64,000 nt of DNA from Pseudomonas sp. S35 (GTDB taxonomy: Bacteria; Pseudomonadota; Gammaproteobacteria; Pseudomonadales; Pseudomonadaceae), in contig NZ_CP019431.1 of NCBI RefSeq assembly GCF_009866765.1, positions 6,406,001-6,470,000 on the forward strand, given 5' to 3'. The position numbers and the translations under genes were made by a program. Within the stretch, counting starts at the first letter, position 1. Every line of letters starts with the position of its first letter. Positions 38,770 through 48,791 of this stretch are shown here, one piece after another. The notes beneath the pieces were generated by a model. It worked only from the letters and a program-made list of their open reading frames with translations. It did no database searches and had not been told where the DNA came from.

Positions 38770-41700
38770 AGCCGCTCCGGCAGGCTGAAGCCAGTGAGCA
38801 CGCGGCTCTTGAACGGGTTGAAGGCACTGTTGGCGCGCAACTCGTAGGCGATGCTCGCGCCGTCGACCCGCAGGCGCAGGTTGAAACGGTCCGGCGAGTT
38901 GCCGGCGGTTAGGTCCGATTGCTCCAGCAGGCGGAACCACGCCCACGGACCGTCCAGGGTCACGCCCGAACGGCCGCTGGCCGCCGGCGGCATGATCGAG
39001 ATCCGCACCACCCCAATGCTGCCAGGGTTCGGCCATTGCATTGCTACCGGGCGGCTTGGGCCGTGGTCGTAGCTCAATTGCTGGCCGTCGAGGTCGAGCA
39101 GGAACTGGGTGATGGTCGGGTCCATCGACACCGGCTTGAGCTCGAAACGCACGATGGGCTGGGTGCCCCCCGACCGGAAGAACGCATCACGAATCGTCGC
39201 GGCGCGCTGGAAGGTTTGCAGCACACCCGGCGCGATCCCCAGCTTCTGCGCGGCGCCCGGCTGCCAGCGCCAGGTCTGCGCAGACGTGTCCACGTAGGGC
39301 TGCAGGTATTTGCGGAAGTAGTTATCCATCACCCCGCCCACACCAAAGAACTGGCCGAAGTCATCCAGCGTCGCGTCCCGCGCACTGCCTGGCGACATCG
39401 GGTAACGCCCCGCCAATGACTGGCGATACACGTTGACTACTTCGCTGACCCAGGCCGCGTTCAGTTGGTTACGCACCCCGCCCATCATGCTGTTGGTGGT
39501 GGAGTTGACCACCGACTTGACCATGCCCTGCACCAGCGGCGGTTGGCGTTCGGCATTCAGGCTGACCCGCGTGGCCGCAGCCGCCGCCTGGTTTTTTGCC
39601 TCACCGAGCAACGCATCGCCACTGGCGCCGACCATGGCACTGACCTGCACATACAGCGCATTCATGTCCGACAACAGGCCATCGATGGCCGCCGGCTCGC
39701 CTTCATTCTTGCTGACGATGCTGTTGAGTTCGGCAAAGTGCGCAGTCACCGGATCATCCGCCGCCTGCGGTGCATTGGCGGTCGGTTGCTCCTGGCCGAG
39801 CAGGCTGCCCAGGCGCTCTTTGAGCTTGTCGACACCGCCTTCAACCGGTACGCCTTTGGCAGCCAGTTGACGCTCTTCGGCTTGCAGGTCCGTTTCCTTT
39901 GCCACCGCCACCAGCAGCTTCTTCAGCGGCGAGCTTGGCCCGGAAATCACCCGCAGCACGTCGGCCGCCTGAGCCACGCTGGTGATCGGCACAAAGTCGA
40001 TGTCCGCCAGCAACGCATCCCACTGGCGCTGGTAGTCCTGGAAGTACAGGCGACGCACGTCGGCGGCCAGGCTCACCACGTTCTGCTGATCGGCCTGTTC
40101 ATGGCCGAGCACCCATTGCTCCTCGGCGAGGGTGCCGGTCTGGTTCAGGCTGCTCAGCAGGAATGCCTGGCGATAGCCCTTGGCGGTAAAAAACCCACTC
40201 AACGGCTCGCCCAACGGCTTGCCGCTCTTGCGGCTGAACACCAGCGCGGCATCACGGCCAGCGGCTTCGTTGAGGCGAAAGTCCGGGATGCCTTCGGGCA
40301 GTTTCTGGCGCTTGACCCGGTCGTAGACACGCTGGGCCACCGGCAGCTGCTGCAACTGGCGACGCAGATCGTCGATCAAGCGCGGGTCCAGGCGTGCGTT
40401 CGGTGGGTGACGATCGAACAGCGCCTGCAAGTGCCCGCTCAACGCCTGGCGCTGCTCGGCCGGCAGGTCGCGCGGCAGGTTGCGGTCCCAGTCGAGGGCG
40501 ATCCAGGCCTTGATGAAGTCCGGGTCGTAATGCTCGCTGTCGGCCAGCATCAGGTAGGCCTTGAGGCCTTCGTAGAGGAAGTCCGAGTTGCCGCCGCCGT
40601 GCAGTTGCTCTTCGATGCGCGTCACCAGGCGCGGCGCGAACACCGCGATCAGCAGCTTGCGGTACACGCTGGCGGATTCGGCTTCGAGCATGTCGCCCTG
40701 GTACAAACCCAGGCCTTCGGACCAACTCGGCGAATCGCCGGCGAGGTGCTTCACTGCGTTGAGCAACGGCAGTACGGCGAGCACTTCACGCTGCGCCGGG
40801 CTCAGGTTCTGCACGGTCTGGCCCAGGGGTGCGACCTTCTGGTCGACCTGGTCGATATACGCCTGGTTGGCGCGATAACTCACCCACCACAGGCCACTGA
40901 CCACCACCACCAACGCCACCGTGGCCGCGAGCACACCGCGTGCAATCCACTTGCGCCGACGCTCGACCTTGGGGCTCACCCCCACCAGGCCACGCTCGGC
41001 AAACGCCACGGCGGTGAAGAGTTTTTCGATGAAGTAACTGCGCCCGGTGCCGCTCTGGCGTGCCAGGTGCTGGCGGTCCAGGTTCATGCTCTGGGCCATG
41101 GCGCCGATCAGGCGATCGATCGGGCTGCCTTCCTGGGTACCGCTGGTGAAATACACACCGCGCAGCAACACGCGCTCTTCAAAGGCGTTGGGTTTGAACA
41201 CGCCTTCGAGGAAGCTTTGCAGGCAATCTTTCAACGCGCCGAACTGCTGCGCGAAGCCGTAGATCAGGTCGCGCCGCGCCGGGTCGCGTTCCTGTTGCAG
41301 ACGCTCCACCAGACGCTCATTGAGGCGTTGCTCCAGGCCTGCGAATTCACTTTGCAGATGGGCCAGCGGGCTGTCGCTGTGCTTGCCGTCGTCCAGGGCA
41401 AAGGTCATGCCCCACACCTGGGCGCGGTCTTCCTTGCTCAGGTTGTCGAAGAACTCCATAAAGCCCGGCACCAGGTCAAGCTTGGTCAGCATCAGGTAGA
41501 TCGGGAAACGCACGCCCAGTTGGGTGTACAGCTCCTGGATACGCAGGCGAATCGCAGCCGCATGGGCAGCGCGCTCGGCGTCGGTGCCGAGCAGCAGATC
41601 CGAGAGGCTGATGGCGATAAACGCACCGTCGATGGGGCGGCGTGAACGCTGCTTTTTCAGCAGGTCGAGGAAGCCCAGCCATGCGGCCTTGTCTACCGTG

Positions 41701-42266
41701 GAGTTGCTGTCCTGAGTGGTGTAGCGGCCAGCGGTGTCGAGCAATACGGCTTGATCGGTGAACCACCAATCGCAATTGCGCGTACCGCCGACGCCACGCA
41801 CCGCCCCGGCGCCCAACTGCGCGGCCAATGGAAAGTGCAGGCCGGAATTGACCAGCGCGGTGGTCTTGCCCGAACCCGGCGGGCCGATGATCACGTACCA
41901 CGGCAGCTCGTAGAGATTGCGTCGCTCGTCACCGCCGAGCTTGGCTTTTTTCAGCAGTGCCAGGGCTTCGTCCATGCGCTGGCGCAGGGTCGACAACTCT
42001 TCGGCGGTGGCAACGCTGTTGGGGTCGGCCGGGGTTTCAGCGGCCAGGCTGCGCATCACTTCGGCGGCCTGACGGCGCGCCTGGATGATGCGGAATACGC
42101 GGTAGGCGATCCACACCGCGAACACCAGGATGATCAGCGCCCAACGGCGCCCTTGCGGCACCAGTACGTCGAGCAACGGCCCGACAAACCAGATGATCAG
42201 GCTCAGGGCGATCAAACCCAGCACCGGGATCACCCAGCGAATCATGAAACTGAAAAACGCCTTCAC
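38766..42266 (-). CDS. tssM: T6SS membrane complex protein TssM (IcmF)
   Basis: 1166 residues. Two N-terminal membrane segments (about 8–35 and 42–58), a cytoplasmic domain with intact Walker A GPPGSGKTT (128–136) and LLDTAGRY, a third segment near 410–430 (VALVVVVSGLWWV), then the large periplasmic part ending in the TssM C-terminal beta domain. It joins TssL in the inner membrane to TssJ at the outer membrane. The start is GTG, giving a GTGA overlap with the tssL stop. Confidence 0.96.
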   Translation of the reverse strand: MKAFFSFMIRWVIPVLGLIALSLIIWFVGPLLDVLVPQGRRWALIILVFAVWIAYRVFRIIQARRQAAEVMRSLAAETPADPNSVATAEELSTLRQRMDEALALLKKAKLGGDERRNLYELPWYVIIGPPGSGKTTALVNSGLHFPLAAQLGAGAVRGVGGTRNCDWWFTDQAVLLDTAGRYTTQDSNSTVDKAAWLGFLDLLKKQRSRRPIDGAFIAISLSDLLLGTDAERAAHAAAIRLRIQELYTQLGVRFPIYLMLTKLDLVPGFMEFFDNLSKEDRAQVWGMTFALDDGKHSDSPLAHLQSEFAGLEQRLNERLVERLQQERDPARRDLIYGFAQQFGALKDCLQSFLEGVFKPNAFEERVLLRGVYFTSGTQEGSPIDRLIGAMAQSMNLDRQHLARQSGTGRSYFIEKLFTAVAFAERGLVGVSPKVERRRKWIARGVLAATVALVVVVSGLWWVSYRANQAYIDQVDQKVAPLGQTVQNLSPAQREVLAVLPLLNAVKHLAGDSPSWSEGLGLYQGDMLEAESASVYRKLLIAVFAPRLVTRIEEQLHGGGNSDFLYEGLKAYLMLADSEHYDPDFIKAWIALDWDRNLPRDLPAEQRQALSGHLQALFDRHPPNARLDPRLIDDLRRQLQQLPVAQRVYDRVKRQKLPEGIPDFRLNEAAGRDAALVFSRKSGKPLGEPLSGFFTAKGYRQAFLLSSLNQTGTLAEEQWVLGHEQADQQNVVSLAADVRRLYFQDYQRQWDALLADIDFVPITSVAQAADVLRVISGPSSPLKKLLVAVAKETDLQAEERQLAAKGVPVEGGVDKLKERLGSLLGQEQPTANAPQAADDPVTAHFAELNSIVSKNEGEPAAIDGLLSDMNALYVQVSAMVGASGDALLGEAKNQAAAAATRVSLNAERQPPLVQGMVKSVVNSTTNSMMGGVRNQLNAAWVSEVVNVYRQSLAGRYPMSPGSARDATLDDFGQFFGVGGVMDNYFRKYLQPYVDTSAQTWRWQPGAAQKLGIAPGVLQTFQRAATIRDAFFRSGGTQPIVRFELKPVSMDPTITQFLLDLDGQQLSYDHGPSRPVAMQWPNPGSIGVVRISIMPPAASGRSGVTLDGPWAWFRLLEQSDLTAGNSPDRFNLRLRVDGASIAYELRANSAFNPFKSRVLTGFSLPERL

Positions 42267-43552
42267 TCGACGCCCTCCGCCAATACGGTGATTTCAACCC
42301 GACGATTGCGGGCGCGGCCTTCGGCTGTGCTGTTGGTGGCCAACGGCTCGGTGTCGCTTCGGCCCTCGGCACTGAAGCGATCCGCCTGGCCGGTCTTGGC
42401 CGCGAGGATCTCCAGCACCGACTTGGCCCGTGCTTCAGACAGCGCCCAGTTGGACGGGAAGCGCAGCGTGGCAATCGGGCGATTGTCGCTGTGCCCGGTG
42501 ACGCGCACCTGGCCCTTCACTTTGCGGATGGCATCGGCGATGCGCAGCATCAGCGGCTGGAAGTCATCGACAATGCTGGAGCTGGCCGAGGCGAACAGTT
42601 CATCGCCACGAATGGTCACTACCGAACGGTCGACCTTATCTTCCACGGCCACGCGACCGGCCTTGATATCTTCAGCCAGGAAACCGGCCAGGCGCGGCCG
42701 CTCGATGACTTTGGGCTGCGCCACCGGACGGTCGATGGCCTGCACCGGGATCTCGCCCAGGGCATGAATATTCTTGAACACCGGCTCTGCCTGCGACGCC
42801 AGCAGCATGCGCAAGGTGAACAGCAACGCCAGCAGCAGCGCCAGGCCGATGGCCACAGCGATCCACGGCGGCATGAATTGCGCCAGTCGATCCCGCGCCA
42901 CGGTCACGCCACGCCAGTGCGGCGACAGCTCGCGTTCATGCTCGCCACGGGCACTGCGAATCGCCGCGGCGGTGCGCTCGCGCAAGGCTTCCAACTGGCT
43001 GCGACCGTCGTTCATCACGCGGTAGCGCCCTTCGAAACCCAGGCACATGCACAGGTACAACAGTTCCAGCAGGTACAGGCGTTCGCGTGGGCTTTGCAGG
43101 CAGTGGTCGAGCAACTGGAAGACTTTTTCGCCGCCCCAGGCTTCGTTGTGCACGGTGATCAGCAGGCTTTGCTTACCCCAGTCGCTGGTGCTGCCCCACG
43201 GCGTGCTCAACACGGCTTCATCAAGGGCGGTGCACAGCGCGTAACGCGCCAGCAGCACTTCGTTGCGCGCCACACCGGCGGCTTCGGCGCGCTCTTCGAA
43301 CTGGCGCAGGTAGGCCAGCAATTGCGCACGCAGGCTGGCCGGCGCCGGGTGGGCGATGGTGTTGCGCAGGCGCGTCAGCAAGGCCAGCAGCGGGCCGGCG
43401 GCGCTTTCCAGGGGGTTGAGGCCCTGGCTTTTGCCGGTGAGCATCGGTGCGGCCGGCATCGACAGCGGGGCTGGCTCTGCACGCACAGGTTCCGGCGCAC
43501 GGCCACCTGGGCGCGGCATGAACTGGGTGCGGTCGTCATCATTGGGATGCAT
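42263..43552 (-). CDS. tssL: T6SS membrane complex protein TssL with C-terminal OmpA domain
   Basis: 429 residues: a DotU domain (about 45–215), one membrane segment near 228–250 (WIAVAIGLALLLALLF), and an OmpA-like peptidoglycan-binding domain (about 300–425) with VTGHSDNRP and NWALSEARAKSV plus RNRRVEI. This 'extended' TssL anchors the apparatus to peptidoglycan directly. The stop overlaps tssM; the gap to tssK is 6 bases. Confidence 0.95.
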   Translation of the reverse strand: MHPNDDDRTQFMPRPGGRAPEPVRAEPAPLSMPAAPMLTGKSQGLNPLESAAGPLLALLTRLRNTIAHPAPASLRAQLLAYLRQFEERAEAAGVARNEVLLARYALCTALDEAVLSTPWGSTSDWGKQSLLITVHNEAWGGEKVFQLLDHCLQSPRERLYLLELLYLCMCLGFEGRYRVMNDGRSQLEALRERTAAAIRSARGEHERELSPHWRGVTVARDRLAQFMPPWIAVAIGLALLLALLFTLRMLLASQAEPVFKNIHALGEIPVQAIDRPVAQPKVIERPRLAGFLAEDIKAGRVAVEDKVDRSVVTIRGDELFASASSSIVDDFQPLMLRIADAIRKVKGQVRVTGHSDNRPIATLRFPSNWALSEARAKSVLEILAAKTGQADRFSAEGRSDTEPLATNSTAEGRARNRRVEITVLAEGVE

Positions 43553-43558
43553 CGCGGA

Positions 43559-44893
43559 TTATCCTCGGATCGCCCAGAAGGCCAGGTTCAAGCCCGGGAA
43601 CTGCCCGGCGATATGGAAGGCAAAACCACCGGAGTTGCTCAGTTGTTGCCAGTGCTCGCTGCCCCGATCCAACTCGTAATAGGTGCTGCCCGCGTGGTAC
43701 GGCAGTTGGCGCGGCGCCACCGGCAACGGGACCAGGCCAATGCCCGGCAGTTGCAGGTTGACCATGTCGCGGATGTGCTCCACCGCGCCCACCTTGCTCT
43801 GCTGGCCGAAGCGGCCGCGCAGGGTTTCGCCGGGCACATCGGCGCGCACCACCAGGATGAAACTGGCGTTGTCGAGCAGGGTTTTGTCCGCCAGCATCGC
43901 CACGTGGATGCCGTAGGCTTTTTCCACAATCGGGATCGGCGTGGCCTTGCTGTCGATCAGCATCGACAACGCCTCACGCAGCGCCGCCATCACCGGGGCG
44001 TAGCTCAGGGCCAGGTCGTCGTGCTGGTACTGCGGGTATTCCTGGGGGCGACGGCCCGCGGTGGAAAAGGTCGAGAACTCGCCGGCCAGGCTCACCAGTT
44101 CGCTGAAGAAACGCTCTGGGTGCAGCGGGCTCAATTGGCTGAAATGCTGGATCAGCGGCTGGGCGCGGTTGACCAGTTGCAGCAGCATGAAGTCGGCAAT
44201 CTCCGAGGCACCACCGGCGCCCGAGGCAACCACGCGGCCAGCCAGGGCTTCGCCGCGCTGGTGCAACAGGCCCAGCAGCTCACTGCGAAATGCGCTCAGC
44301 GGTTTGCTCGCGGCCACGTCCAATACCGGCGGGATGTAGCTGTCGTCGAGCACCAGGGCGCGGTCGGCGCGTTTTTCCTTGATGCGCACCAGGCCGATGG
44401 CGGCGTAGTCGCTGATGCCGTCCTGGGCGGTCAATAGGCGCAACGCACGGGAACCCACGGCCACTGGCGCACGGTTTTCGAACGGGGCGTTGTCGTCGCG
44501 CACTTCGCGCACCTGGCTTACGTAGCGCGCAGCTTCCAGGGCTTCGCCTTCGTCCACCGTGTCTCGCGCACCGGCGCGCTTGAGCGGCAAGGCCAGGTAC
44601 ACCAGGCCGTCACGCAGGTTGTCGTCGATGTTCAGCGGGCTCGGCGCCAGGTCGTCCTGGGGAATGTTGAACGGCGTACCGTCGGGCAGCAGGCCGCGTG
44701 CCGAGACGATGGCCAGCTTGCCCTGGGCCAGCAAGCCCTGGTCGATCAGCAACTCGGAAAACCCCCAGGCGCCGGCAGACAACGGGCGGCTGCGGGCGTC
44801 GATCAGGTTTTCCAGGTAACGGTCATGCTGCTGGAAGTGCTGCGTTCCAATGAACATGCCTTCCGACCAGACCACGCGATTGTTCCAGGACAT
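43559..44893 (-). CDS. tssK: T6SS baseplate protein TssK
   Basis: 444 residues starting MSWNNRVVWSEGMFIGTQHFQQHDRY, the conserved TssK N-terminus (WxEGMxxxPQHFQ pattern). TssK trimers link the baseplate wedges (TssEFG) to the TssLM membrane complex. It lies between tssL and tssJ, 18 bases after tssJ. Confidence 0.96.
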   Translation of the reverse strand: MSWNNRVVWSEGMFIGTQHFQQHDRYLENLIDARSRPLSAGAWGFSELLIDQGLLAQGKLAIVSARGLLPDGTPFNIPQDDLAPSPLNIDDNLRDGLVYLALPLKRAGARDTVDEGEALEAARYVSQVREVRDDNAPFENRAPVAVGSRALRLLTAQDGISDYAAIGLVRIKEKRADRALVLDDSYIPPVLDVAASKPLSAFRSELLGLLHQRGEALAGRVVASGAGGASEIADFMLLQLVNRAQPLIQHFSQLSPLHPERFFSELVSLAGEFSTFSTAGRRPQEYPQYQHDDLALSYAPVMAALREALSMLIDSKATPIPIVEKAYGIHVAMLADKTLLDNASFILVVRADVPGETLRGRFGQQSKVGAVEHIRDMVNLQLPGIGLVPLPVAPRQLPYHAGSTYYELDRGSEHWQQLSNSGGFAFHIAGQFPGLNLAFWAIRG

Positions 44894-44911
44894 GGGGGCT
44901 CCGATTGCTTC

Positions 44912-45421
44912 TTATTGGGCAGGGCTGGATGGGGTAACCACGACGTCGGCGCGCACGGCGCGCACATCGAGGCTGATCTGGTATTCGGTGTATTGGCGCG
45001 CGGGTACGTTGATCACCGTGCGCCATTGCGCGCGATCCAACTCGCGATAGCCGACCAACAGGCCGATCTGGCGCGTGGACGGGTCGAGGTCGCGCTGAAT
45101 GCTCAGTTGCTGGCCGGGCTGCACCATCACTTCATCCTGGTCCAGCAAGTCCAGGCCGAGGGTGGATTGCGCACGGTCCGCCAGGGCGAAGTAATCGGAG
45201 CGGGCGAAGGTGGCGGCGTTTTTCAATTCGAAAATGCGCACCCGCACCGGGGCGGCCTGGCCGCTGGCACCGGGGTTGAGCCCGGAGATCGCGTGGAAGT
45301 GCAACTCGACGGCGGCGGTGTCCACTGGCTCCTCGGCCGCCGCTTCGGGTTTGACCGCGTCGTTGGCACACGCCGTCAGCAGCAGCGCGGAGGCGACTGC
45401 GAGTAAAAACCTGGGAATCAT
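44912..45421 (-). CDS. tssJ: T6SS outer-membrane lipoprotein TssJ
   Basis: 169 residues with lipobox LLTAC (Cys18, then Ala-Asn). The mature part has the transthyretin-like beta layout of TssJ: LHFHAISGLNPG, PVRVRIFELKN, then a loop and VGYRELDRAQWRTVINVP. It tethers TssM to the outer membrane. The gap to fha is 56 bases. Confidence 0.92.
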   Translation of the reverse strand: MIPRFLLAVASALLLTACANDAVKPEAAAEEPVDTAAVELHFHAISGLNPGASGQAAPVRVRIFELKNAATFARSDYFALADRAQSTLGLDLLDQDEVMVQPGQQLSIQRDLDPSTRQIGLLVGYRELDRAQWRTVINVPARQYTEYQISLDVRAVRADVVVTPSSPAQ

Positions 45422-45477
45422 CCTGCGTCCTCAATGACGTACTTAGCTATCCGTTGATCCATTGTTGCGGCGTGGCG

Positions 45478-46815
45478 TTAGCGACGCTGTCGTGCGCTGT
45501 GTTCTTCGTAGGCTCGGCTGAATTCGCGGCCGAACAGGTCCTGGAAGTCTTCCTGGGCCTCGCGGGAAATATTGCCGTAGAGCTCGGTGAACTGCTGCCA
45601 GTACTGGGCCTGGCGCGAGCCGTTGAAAATGCTCGATAGCCCGCCGGGCTTGCCCATGCGCTCTTCCAACTGCGCCGGCTCGAAGCGCGTGAGCAGGTGT
45701 TTGATGGCCGCTTCCACCCCGGCCATCACCGCCAGTTGGTGGGCGCGCAGGTCGTCGAAACTGTCCCGCACGGCAACGTCCGGCGCCATAAACGCTTGGT
45801 TGCCATGGCGAAGCAAAAGCAGGAGCGCCTCGTCGGCATTCGGGGCGAATTTCAACGGATTGTTTTCAGCGGGCTGGATCATCGTCTGCTGCATGCGGAA
45901 CTCGCCCTTGAGGCTGGCACGGGCGCGCAGCACGTCGATCAGGCCTTCGACCATCAGCCGGTAGCTGCGGCCGATGTTTTCCATCTGGGCTTGGGCCTGC
46001 GCGTTGTCCAGGCGCAGTTGGTCAAGGCCGGCGCCCCGCAGGAAAGCCTGCAACAGGTCAGGCTGCGGTTGCGTGTCGGCCACGGGGAGCACGGGCTCGA
46101 CCACAGGTGGCGGCTGGATAACGGGAGCAGGTGGCGGCGGCGATGGCGGCGCGGCGCTGAACACGGGCGCCGGCGTGTCGCCGAACAGGTCCCAGTCCTC
46201 AGGAATCAGCGAGCCCGACACCACGGGCGCTTCGACCGCGGGCACGGCCACCGGCGTCGGCGGGCGGAAGTCGTGCTGCTGGGAGGGCACATGGTCTGGC
46301 ACGGTGGGCGGCGGCACGGCGGTAGGGCTGAGAAAGTCGAACAGGTCCGGCAGAGTGTCCATCGACGAAGCCCCCTGGAACTGCGGCGCGATCACCGGGC
46401 TCGCCACCGGCGCGCTCACCACGGCCCCCATCAAGGCCTCAAAACTGTTCGGCGAATCACCGGTAAACGACTGGCTGTCGACGGCCTGCACGTTGAAGTC
46501 GATACGCGCCTGAATCTCGTAATCGCCGATGCGGATCAGCTCGCCATCTTGCAACAGCTCGCTATTACCCCGGCGCATGCGAATACCGGCGCTGACCAAC
46601 TCCACACCGTTTGTACTGTTATCGGTTAGATAATAACGGCCATCTTTGTATTGAATAACGCAGTGTTTCGAAGACACCAGCCGCTCAGGATCAGGCAATA
46701 CCCAGTCATTATCCGAACTGCGGCCGATCGCCATCGAGCCCTGGTTCATGGACTTTTCGGCGCATTGCCCTGGGGTGATCTTGTGATAACTAGTGATAGT
46801 CAAACACAGCGACAT
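45478..46815 (-). CDS. fha: T6SS FHA-domain scaffold protein Fha (TagH type)
   Basis: 445 residues from MSLCLTITSYHK; AAGGAGG sits 6 bases upstream, so I reject the longer frame. The FHA domain is at about 25–105 (MAIGRSSDNDWVLPD, SSKHCVI, NSTNGVEL), followed by a Pro-rich linker and a C-terminal TagH domain (about 255–445). Fha is the target phosphorylated by PpkA and binds through its FHA domain. It is the first gene of the leftward unit, divergent from tssA. Confidence 0.93.
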   Translation of the reverse strand: MSLCLTITSYHKITPGQCAEKSMNQGSMAIGRSSDNDWVLPDPERLVSSKHCVIQYKDGRYYLTDNSTNGVELVSAGIRMRRGNSELLQDGELIRIGDYEIQARIDFNVQAVDSQSFTGDSPNSFEALMGAVVSAPVASPVIAPQFQGASSMDTLPDLFDFLSPTAVPPPTVPDHVPSQQHDFRPPTPVAVPAVEAPVVSGSLIPEDWDLFGDTPAPVFSAAPPSPPPPAPVIQPPPVVEPVLPVADTQPQPDLLQAFLRGAGLDQLRLDNAQAQAQMENIGRSYRLMVEGLIDVLRARASLKGEFRMQQTMIQPAENNPLKFAPNADEALLLLLRHGNQAFMAPDVAVRDSFDDLRAHQLAVMAGVEAAIKHLLTRFEPAQLEERMGKPGGLSSIFNGSRQAQYWQQFTELYGNISREAQEDFQDLFGREFSRAYEEHSARQRR

Positions 46816-47208
46816 CTTGCCTCCTTGCTGATACTTCGCGCGCGGGCGATTCACGGGACAGTGATTCCCGAGAGCCCCCATCAGGTCGTGCATCCGACCG
46901 TCTACAACCTGCTGATGCCAGCATGATCGCTGATCTTAACTGGGCTCTATGACAAAAATCCTGTCCTGGTGCGTCGTTCGACCCACCAGTCGCGCAGGTT
47001 GTTAAGCACCGCACATCTGTCACAGAGGGCGAATAGCTTACCTTGACAAGCCCTAACTACTACACCAAAAATGCACAACTTCTTGAACACCAGTGATGGC
47101 ACATTAGTGGCGTCACGCTTATATGACCAAGAAAACATGCAAAGTTCATTACGCAACTAATGCATGAATTGCCCGCCATCTAACGGGCTGATAGGGAGAT
47201 CAATTTCA
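46816..47208. promoter_or_regulatory. Divergent control region fha / tssA
   Basis: 393 bases, more A/T-rich than the genes on either side, feeding both halves of the T6SS cluster. TTGACA at 47043–47048 is a candidate -35 for tssA; the best -10-like hexamer is AAAAAT (47067–47072) with 18-base spacing, which is weak. Both leaders have GGA at the ribosome site (CAAGGAGGCAAG for fha, TAGGGAGATC for tssA), which could serve RsmA binding as known for the H1 system. Confidence 0.5.
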
Positions 47209-48228
47209 GTGGATGTGCCGTTGCTGCTCGCCGCCGTTTGCGCGACTTCGCCCTGTGGCGAAGACATGGAATATGACGCGCAATTTCTCCAACTGGAGCG
47301 TGATGCCAAGGGCCAGCCCGAGCGCAGCATGGGTGATTCCATCCTGCCCGCTGAACCGCCGGACTGGCGCAGCATCCAGCAACAAAGCCTCGACTTGCTG
47401 CAGCGCAGCAAAGACCTGCGCATCACCCACTTTCTGCTGCAAAGCGCCCTCGCCCTCCAAGGCGTGGCCGGGCTGGCCGACGCGCTCACGCTGATCAACG
47501 CACTGCTGCGCGAGTACTGGGCCGAGCTGCACCCGCGCCTGGATGCCGACGACGATAACGACCCCACCGTGCGCATCAACGCACTGTCTGGCCTGACCAG
47601 CGACGCGACGATCCGCCTGCTGCGCGAGAGCATCCTCACGCGCTCGCGCACCTTCGGCCCCGTGAGCCTGCGCGCCGCGCTGAACGCCAGCGGCTTGATG
47701 AGTTTCCCCGATGAGCAACTCGGCGCGCAGCAGTTGAACGCTGCATTCCTCGACAGCGACCCCGAGCAACTGCAAGCCACCCGCGACGCCTTGAGCGCCG
47801 CGCGCGCAGCCTGCGAAGCCATCGAGCAGCAGGTCAGCGACCAGGTCGGTTCCGCCCAGGGCGTGGACCTGAGCCTCTTGAAGCAGCCGCTCAAGCAGGC
47901 GTTGCAAGTGCTCAACCAAGCGGTTCCAGACACCCAAGGCAGCAGCGAACCCGAGGCCGTCAGTGACGACAGTGCCCCCTCGGTCGAGTATGCCGCTGCC
48001 CCCGCCTTAGCGCGCCCGGTCGGCGACATCGCCAACCGCGACGACGTGCTGCGCAGCCTCGACAAGATCCTTGCGTATTACACCCGGCACGAGCCTTCGA
48101 GCCCACTGCCGGTGCTGTTGAACCGGGCGAAGAACCTGGTGCATGCCGACTTCGCGGCGATCGTGCGCAACCTGATTCCCGATGGCATGTCCCAATTTGA
48201 AAACCTGCGTGGCCCGGACGGCGAGTAA
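47209..48228 (+). CDS. tssA: T6SS protein TssA
   Basis: 339 residues if read from GTG at 47209 (VDVPLLLAAV), preceded by AGGGAG with 10-base spacing and matching the P. aeruginosa TssA1 start; an ATG at 47164 would add 15 residues but has no ribosome site. The ImpA N-terminal domain is at about 8–130 (SPCGEDMEYDAQF, GDSILPAEPPDW). The C-terminal part ends with SSPLPVLLNRAKNLV and LIPDGMSQFENLRG, typical of the short TssA1 group. TssA caps or primes the growing sheath. First gene of the rightward unit. Confidence 0.92.
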   Translation: MDVPLLLAAVCATSPCGEDMEYDAQFLQLERDAKGQPERSMGDSILPAEPPDWRSIQQQSLDLLQRSKDLRITHFLLQSALALQGVAGLADALTLINALLREYWAELHPRLDADDDNDPTVRINALSGLTSDATIRLLRESILTRSRTFGPVSLRAALNASGLMSFPDEQLGAQQLNAAFLDSDPEQLQATRDALSAARAACEAIEQQVSDQVGSAQGVDLSLLKQPLKQALQVLNQAVPDTQGSSEPEAVSDDSAPSVEYAAAPALARPVGDIANRDDVLRSLDKILAYYTRHEPSSPLPVLLNRAKNLVHADFAAIVRNLIPDGMSQFENLRGPDGE

Positions 48229-48282
48229 GTCGCCAGGCCTTGCAGTAACAACACCGTCGCTCAAGCGACCAGGAGCAGCAAC

Positions 48283-48789
48283 GTGGCGAAGCAAAGTTCT
48301 CAGAAATTCATCGCGCGCAACCGCGCGCCTCGGGTGCAGATCGAGTACGACGTCGAGCTCTACGGCGCCGAGAAAAAGGTCCAGCTGCCCTTCGTGATGG
48401 GTGTGATGGCCGACCTCGCCGGCAAACCTGCCGAGCCTCTGGCGCCAGTGGCTGATCGCAAGTTCCTTGAAGTGGACGTCGACAACTTCGACTCGCGCCT
48501 CAAGGCCATGCAGCCGCGCGTAGCGTTCCACGTACCGAACGAGCTGACCGGCGAAGGCAACCTGAGCCTGGACATCACGTTCGAAAGCATGGACGACTTC
48601 AGCCCGGCCGCCGTGGCCCGCAAGGTCGACTCGCTGAACCAACTGCTCGAAGCCCGCACCCAGCTGGCCAACCTGCTGACCTACATGGACGGCAAGACCG
48701 GCGCTGAAGAAATCATCATGAAGGCGATCAAGGACCCGGCACTGCTTCAGGCACTTGCCAGCGCGCCCAAGCCTGCAGGGGACCAGTAA
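48283..48789 (+). CDS. tssB: T6SS sheath small subunit TssB
   Basis: 168 residues from GTG at 48283, AGGAG 7 bases upstream. Has SQKFIARNRAPRVQIEYDVE and LPFVMGVMADLAG of TssB/VipA, with the acidic Leu-rich C-terminal half. Forms the contractile sheath with TssC and is disassembled by ClpV. Only 2 bases separate its stop from tssC. Confidence 0.97.
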   Translation: MAKQSSQKFIARNRAPRVQIEYDVELYGAEKKVQLPFVMGVMADLAGKPAEPLAPVADRKFLEVDVDNFDSRLKAMQPRVAFHVPNELTGEGNLSLDITFESMDDFSPAAVARKVDSLNQLLEARTQLANLLTYMDGKTGAEEIIMKAIKDPALLQALASAPKPAGDQ

Positions 48790-48791
48790 TC

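Noticed and set aside
39465..41645. A 726-codon plus-strand open frame opposite tssM
   Set aside because: TssM with Walker A and membrane segments explains the region; the other frame is an antisense shadow.
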